Part shown: in pieces, positions 48,492 to 50,520 of the stretch
How the letters are laid out: every line of letters begins with the position of its first letter
How positions within the stretch are numbered: position 1 is the stretch's first letter
Program-made: the position numbers and the translations under genes
DNA from: Streptococcus oralis
GTDB taxonomy: Bacteria > Bacillota > Bacilli > Lactobacillales > Streptococcaceae
Length of the DNA: 50,520 bases
Direction of reading: 5' to 3'
Assembly (NCBI RefSeq): GCF_001075875.1
Contig: NZ_JUOS01000010.1
Location: forward strand, 1-50,520
Notes under the pieces: generated by a model
What the model was told of the DNA's origin: nothing
The model's input: only the letters and a program-made list of their open reading frames with translations
Database searches by the model: none

Positions 48492-49226
48492 TTACAAAAC
48501 CTTACTCAAAAAATCCTTGGTTCTTTGTTCTTGGGTTTGTTCAAAGACTTGCTCTGGAGTTCCATCTTCGACAACAACACCGTCAGCCATAAAGATGACG
48601 CGGTCTGCCACTTCACGCGCAAAACCCATCTCATGCGTCACGATGACCATGGTCATTCCTGACTTAGCAAGTTCTTGCATAACCGCTAGTACTTCCCCTA
48701 CCATTTCTGGGTCTAGGGCAGAAGTCGGTTCATCAAAAAGTAGGACATCTGGTTCCATGGCAAGACCACGCGCAATAGCAATACGTTGTTGCTGCCCACC
48801 AGACAAACTTTGTGGATAAGCATCTGCCTTATCTGGTAAACCAACCTTTTCCAAAAGCTCATGGGCTCTCTTCTCAGCAACTTCCTTACTTTCCCCTTTG
48901 GTCTTGATAGGAGAAAGCGTGATGTTTTCCATTACTGTCATATTTGGAAAGAGATTGAACTGTTGGAATACCATTCCCATCTTTTCACGCATGGCAAAGA
49001 GGTCATTTTTCTTATCCGTAATATCCACTCCTTCAAAGATGACCTTGCCTTTTGTCGCTTCTTCGAGGAGATTCATGGAGCGAAGGAGGGTTGACTTCCC
49101 GCTACCTGACGGTCCGATAATCACCACAACTTCTCCCTTTTTAATCTCCAGATCAATTCCTTTTAAAACTTCATTTTTCCCAAAATTTTTATGAAGGTTT
49201 TCAATTTTTATAAGCGTTTCAGTCAT
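48492..49226 (-). CDS. Amino acid ABC importer, ATP-binding subunit (GlnQ-like)
   Basis: A 244-residue PAAT-type ATPase. Walker A GPSGSGKS is at residues 38-45, the Q-loop is [11 protein letters not shown], the signature is [15 protein letters not shown], and Walker B is [11 protein letters not shown], with THEMGF as the H-loop. It overlaps the permease stop codon by one base. Like the first importer in the window, it has no binding protein gene beside it. It is more GlnQ-like than the first; the two are paralogues, not a recent duplication. Confidence 0.93.
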   Translation of the reverse strand: MTETLIKIENLHKNFGKNEVLKGIDLEIKKGEVVVIIGPSGSGKSTLLRSMNLLEEATKGKVIFEGVDITDKKNDLFAMREKMGMVFQQFNLFPNMTVMENITLSPIKTKGESKEVAEKRAHELLEKVGLPDKADAYPQSLSGGQQQRIAIARGLAMEPDVLLFDEPTSALDPEMVGEVLAVMQELAKSGMTMVIVTHEMGFAREVADRVIFMADGVVVEDGTPEQVFEQTQEQRTKDFLSKVL

Positions 49227-49909
49227 TATTTTTTCTCTCCTTGTCCCATACGATTTTCAAAAGCTTTCAAGGCTAGTGTCAAGATAGAGGTCATAATCAA
49301 GTAGTAAAAGGCTGCAAATAAGAGTGGAGTTAAAGGTAAGTAGGTGGTTGTTGACACCGTAGTAGCTCCATTCCACAATTCCATGACACCGATTGCTGAC
49401 AAGAGTGAACTATCCTTGATAATGGTAATAAACTCATTCCCCAAGGCTGGCAAGATATTCTTGATGGCCTGTGGCAAGATGACATAGCGCATAGCATTTT
49501 TAGGACGAATCCCTAGAGAGTAAGCCGCCTCTAATTGCCCTTTAGGTACTGCATTGATACCAGCACGAACTGTTTCTGATACATAGGCACCACTATTCAT
49601 AGAGATAATGATAATCCCTGGAATCAAACGTGAAAAATCAACTCCCAAAACTCCAATCTGAATTGTAGGAGCATTGATGTGCATAAGAGCAAAAGCAATC
49701 ATGATCTGTACCATCATAGGTGTTCCACGGAAAATCCAAATATAAATATTGGCAAGCCAAGCTAAGGGCTTCATTTTAGAACGTTGAGCAAAAGCCAAGA
49801 CTATCCCTAAAATTGTCCCCAAAAAGACAACCAAAACAGAAATCAAGACCGTTACGAGAGCACCATAATTAAAATATGGCAGATATTTAGGTAAAAAAGA
49901 AAAATTCAT
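49226..49909 (-). CDS. Amino acid ABC importer, permease subunit
   Basis: A 227-residue HisM/GlnP-type permease with about five membrane segments. The EAA loop reads [36 protein letters not shown] and [16 protein letters not shown] are conserved segments. No fused binding domain is present. It probably takes its solute-binding protein from another locus. It is divergent from the DUF1797 gene across about 195 bp. Confidence 0.93.
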   Translation of the reverse strand: MNFSFLPKYLPYFNYGALVTVLISVLVVFLGTILGIVLAFAQRSKMKPLAWLANIYIWIFRGTPMMVQIMIAFALMHINAPTIQIGVLGVDFSRLIPGIIIISMNSGAYVSETVRAGINAVPKGQLEAAYSLGIRPKNAMRYVILPQAIKNILPALGNEFITIIKDSSLLSAIGVMELWNGATTVSTTTYLPLTPLLFAAFYYLIMTSILTLALKAFENRMGQGEKK

Positions 49910-50075
49910 AAATTCACTACTTTCTAATTCTAACTTAAAACTTGTATGAGTATAACATGTTTTGAATAAAAATGCAATCTTTTTCCTTTTATTTTCAATA
50001 AAATTTCAAAGAAAACAGAAATAGCGAGAAATCTTAGTTTTTTCTAGTCAAGTGGATACTCTTTATGGTAAAATA

Positions 50076-50081
50076 GTAACG
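50076..50081 (+). promoter_or_regulatory. Extended -10 of the DUF1797 gene
   Basis: TGG followed by TAAAAT near 50070-50080 forms an extended -10 box about 25 nt before the ATG. No convincing -35 is seen. The rest of the 49910-50104 gap is AT-rich with nothing else recognised. The position is approximate to a few bases. Confidence 0.45.
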
Positions 50082-50104
50082 ATAAGAAATGGAGGAGAAT
50101 CAAA

Positions 50105-50335
50105 ATGGAATCACATTTGGTTAGAATCATCAACCGCCTAGAAGCAATGACAAAAGATGGTGGTAACTTAAAACGTAACTTTGAGCGCGAGGGAGTTGTT
50201 GTAGCTGAAGTTGCTTTTAACCATGATGAAGAAAATGGCCCAATCTTTACACTTCGTGATGTTGAAGCTCGTGAAACATATACTTTTGACAGCATCGACT
50301 TGATTGCGATGGAAATTTACGAACTTCTATACTAA
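50105..50335 (+). CDS. DUF1797 (YkuJ-like) family protein
   Basis: A 76-residue small acidic protein of the DUF1797/YkuJ family, full length. A strong GGAGGAG precedes the ATG. The family has a known structure but no established function that I can recall. It is a single gene followed 13 nt later by repeat copy C, whose left hairpin (GAGGTTGGGA/TCCCGACCTC) followed by T provides its terminator. Confidence 0.88.
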   Translation: MESHLVRIINRLEAMTKDGGNLKRNFEREGVVVAEVAFNHDEENGPIFTLRDVEARETYTFDSIDLIAMEIYELLY

Positions 50336-50348
50336 TAATAGATATACA

Positions 50349-50520
50349 GAGGTTGGGAAAAAAGATCCCGACCTCACTTTTTATTAGCAATCAAACTTTG
50401 ACGCGGTAGCTGATTGGACTTTTCGTTCGTCTTTTAGACTCCTAAAACTCCTAATCATCTTCGCGGGGCTGGGACTACGAAATCGAGACTTTGTCTATCG
50501 ATTTCTGTCCCACCGCCTTT
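50349..50520. repeat. Intergenic repeat, copy C
   Basis: Third direct copy, running to the window edge. The left hairpin GAGGTTGGGA/TCCCGACCTC (50349-50375) plus T ends the DUF1797 transcript. The right hairpin pairs GGGAC (about 50471) with GTCCC (about 50510), with CGAAATCGA and TCGATTTC inside. The element works as a terminator in either direction: here after a plus-strand gene, in copies A and B after minus-strand genes. Confidence 0.88.

Overview
The window is an ordinary, gene-dense piece of a low-GC Firmicute chromosome. Near-verbatim matches to remembered pneumococcal proteins (PgdA, BgaA, EzrA, FolD, IF-3, the HAD protein in front of gyrB) place it in the mitis group of Streptococcus (S. 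mitis / S. oralis / S. infantis-like, close to S. pneumoniae). No phage, plasmid, complete insertion sequence or CRISPR array was seen. Most genes lie on the minus strand. Plus-strand genes are a DUF1836 protein with a hemolysin III protein, a ferredoxin, a PlsC-like acyltransferase, one tRNA, a putative sRNA, a 61-residue protein and a DUF1797 protein.

Layout. 1-3 kb: thioredoxin reductase, a small membrane protein and a two-gene polar amino acid ABC importer. 3-9.6 kb: Spx/ArsC-like protein, Ogt DNA repair protein, acetyltransferase, PLP synthase pdxST, two small genes, cmk and a LysM protein. 9.6-17 kb: ferredoxin, GT2 glycosyltransferase coupled to galE, FAD oxidoreductase, Nif3-like protein, TrmK and a P-type ATPase. 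17-18.6 kb: acyltransferase, tRNA-Thr(GGT) and a well-delimited candidate small RNA. 18.6-24.4 kb: pyk, pfkA and dnaE. 24.5-25.0 kb: a decayed B3/B4-domain gene. 25-26.9 kb: glyoxalase, then infC-rpmI-rplT behind an attenuator-like leader. 26.9-39.3 kb: pgdA, ezrA, gyrB, a HAD protein, a DJ-1 protein, FtsW/RodA, DinG, nnrD and an unrecognised 274-residue protein. 39.4-47.3 kb: the giant cell-wall beta-galactosidase bgaA. 47.5-50.3 kb: folD, a second two-gene amino acid importer and a DUF1797 gene.

The genes serve central metabolism (glycolysis, PLP, folate, pyrimidine nucleotides), replication and supercoiling (dnaE, gyrB, dinG), translation (infC operon, TrmK), envelope building (rodA/ftsW, ezrA, pgdA, GT2/galE) and host-glycan use (bgaA).

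The most interesting signals are non-coding. A roughly 150-170 bp element with two hairpins and imperfect terminal inverted repeats occurs three times in direct orientation, including at both window edges. The infC leader has mutually exclusive hairpins, and its Shine-Dalgarno points to a non-canonical ATA start. The candidate sRNA at 18.2 kb has its own promoter and terminator. Four genes have a -10 box placed so that transcription should start at or beside the start codon (leaderless mRNAs). A near-consensus cre site lies in the bgaA leader. All calls are from reading the sequence; no database search was run.
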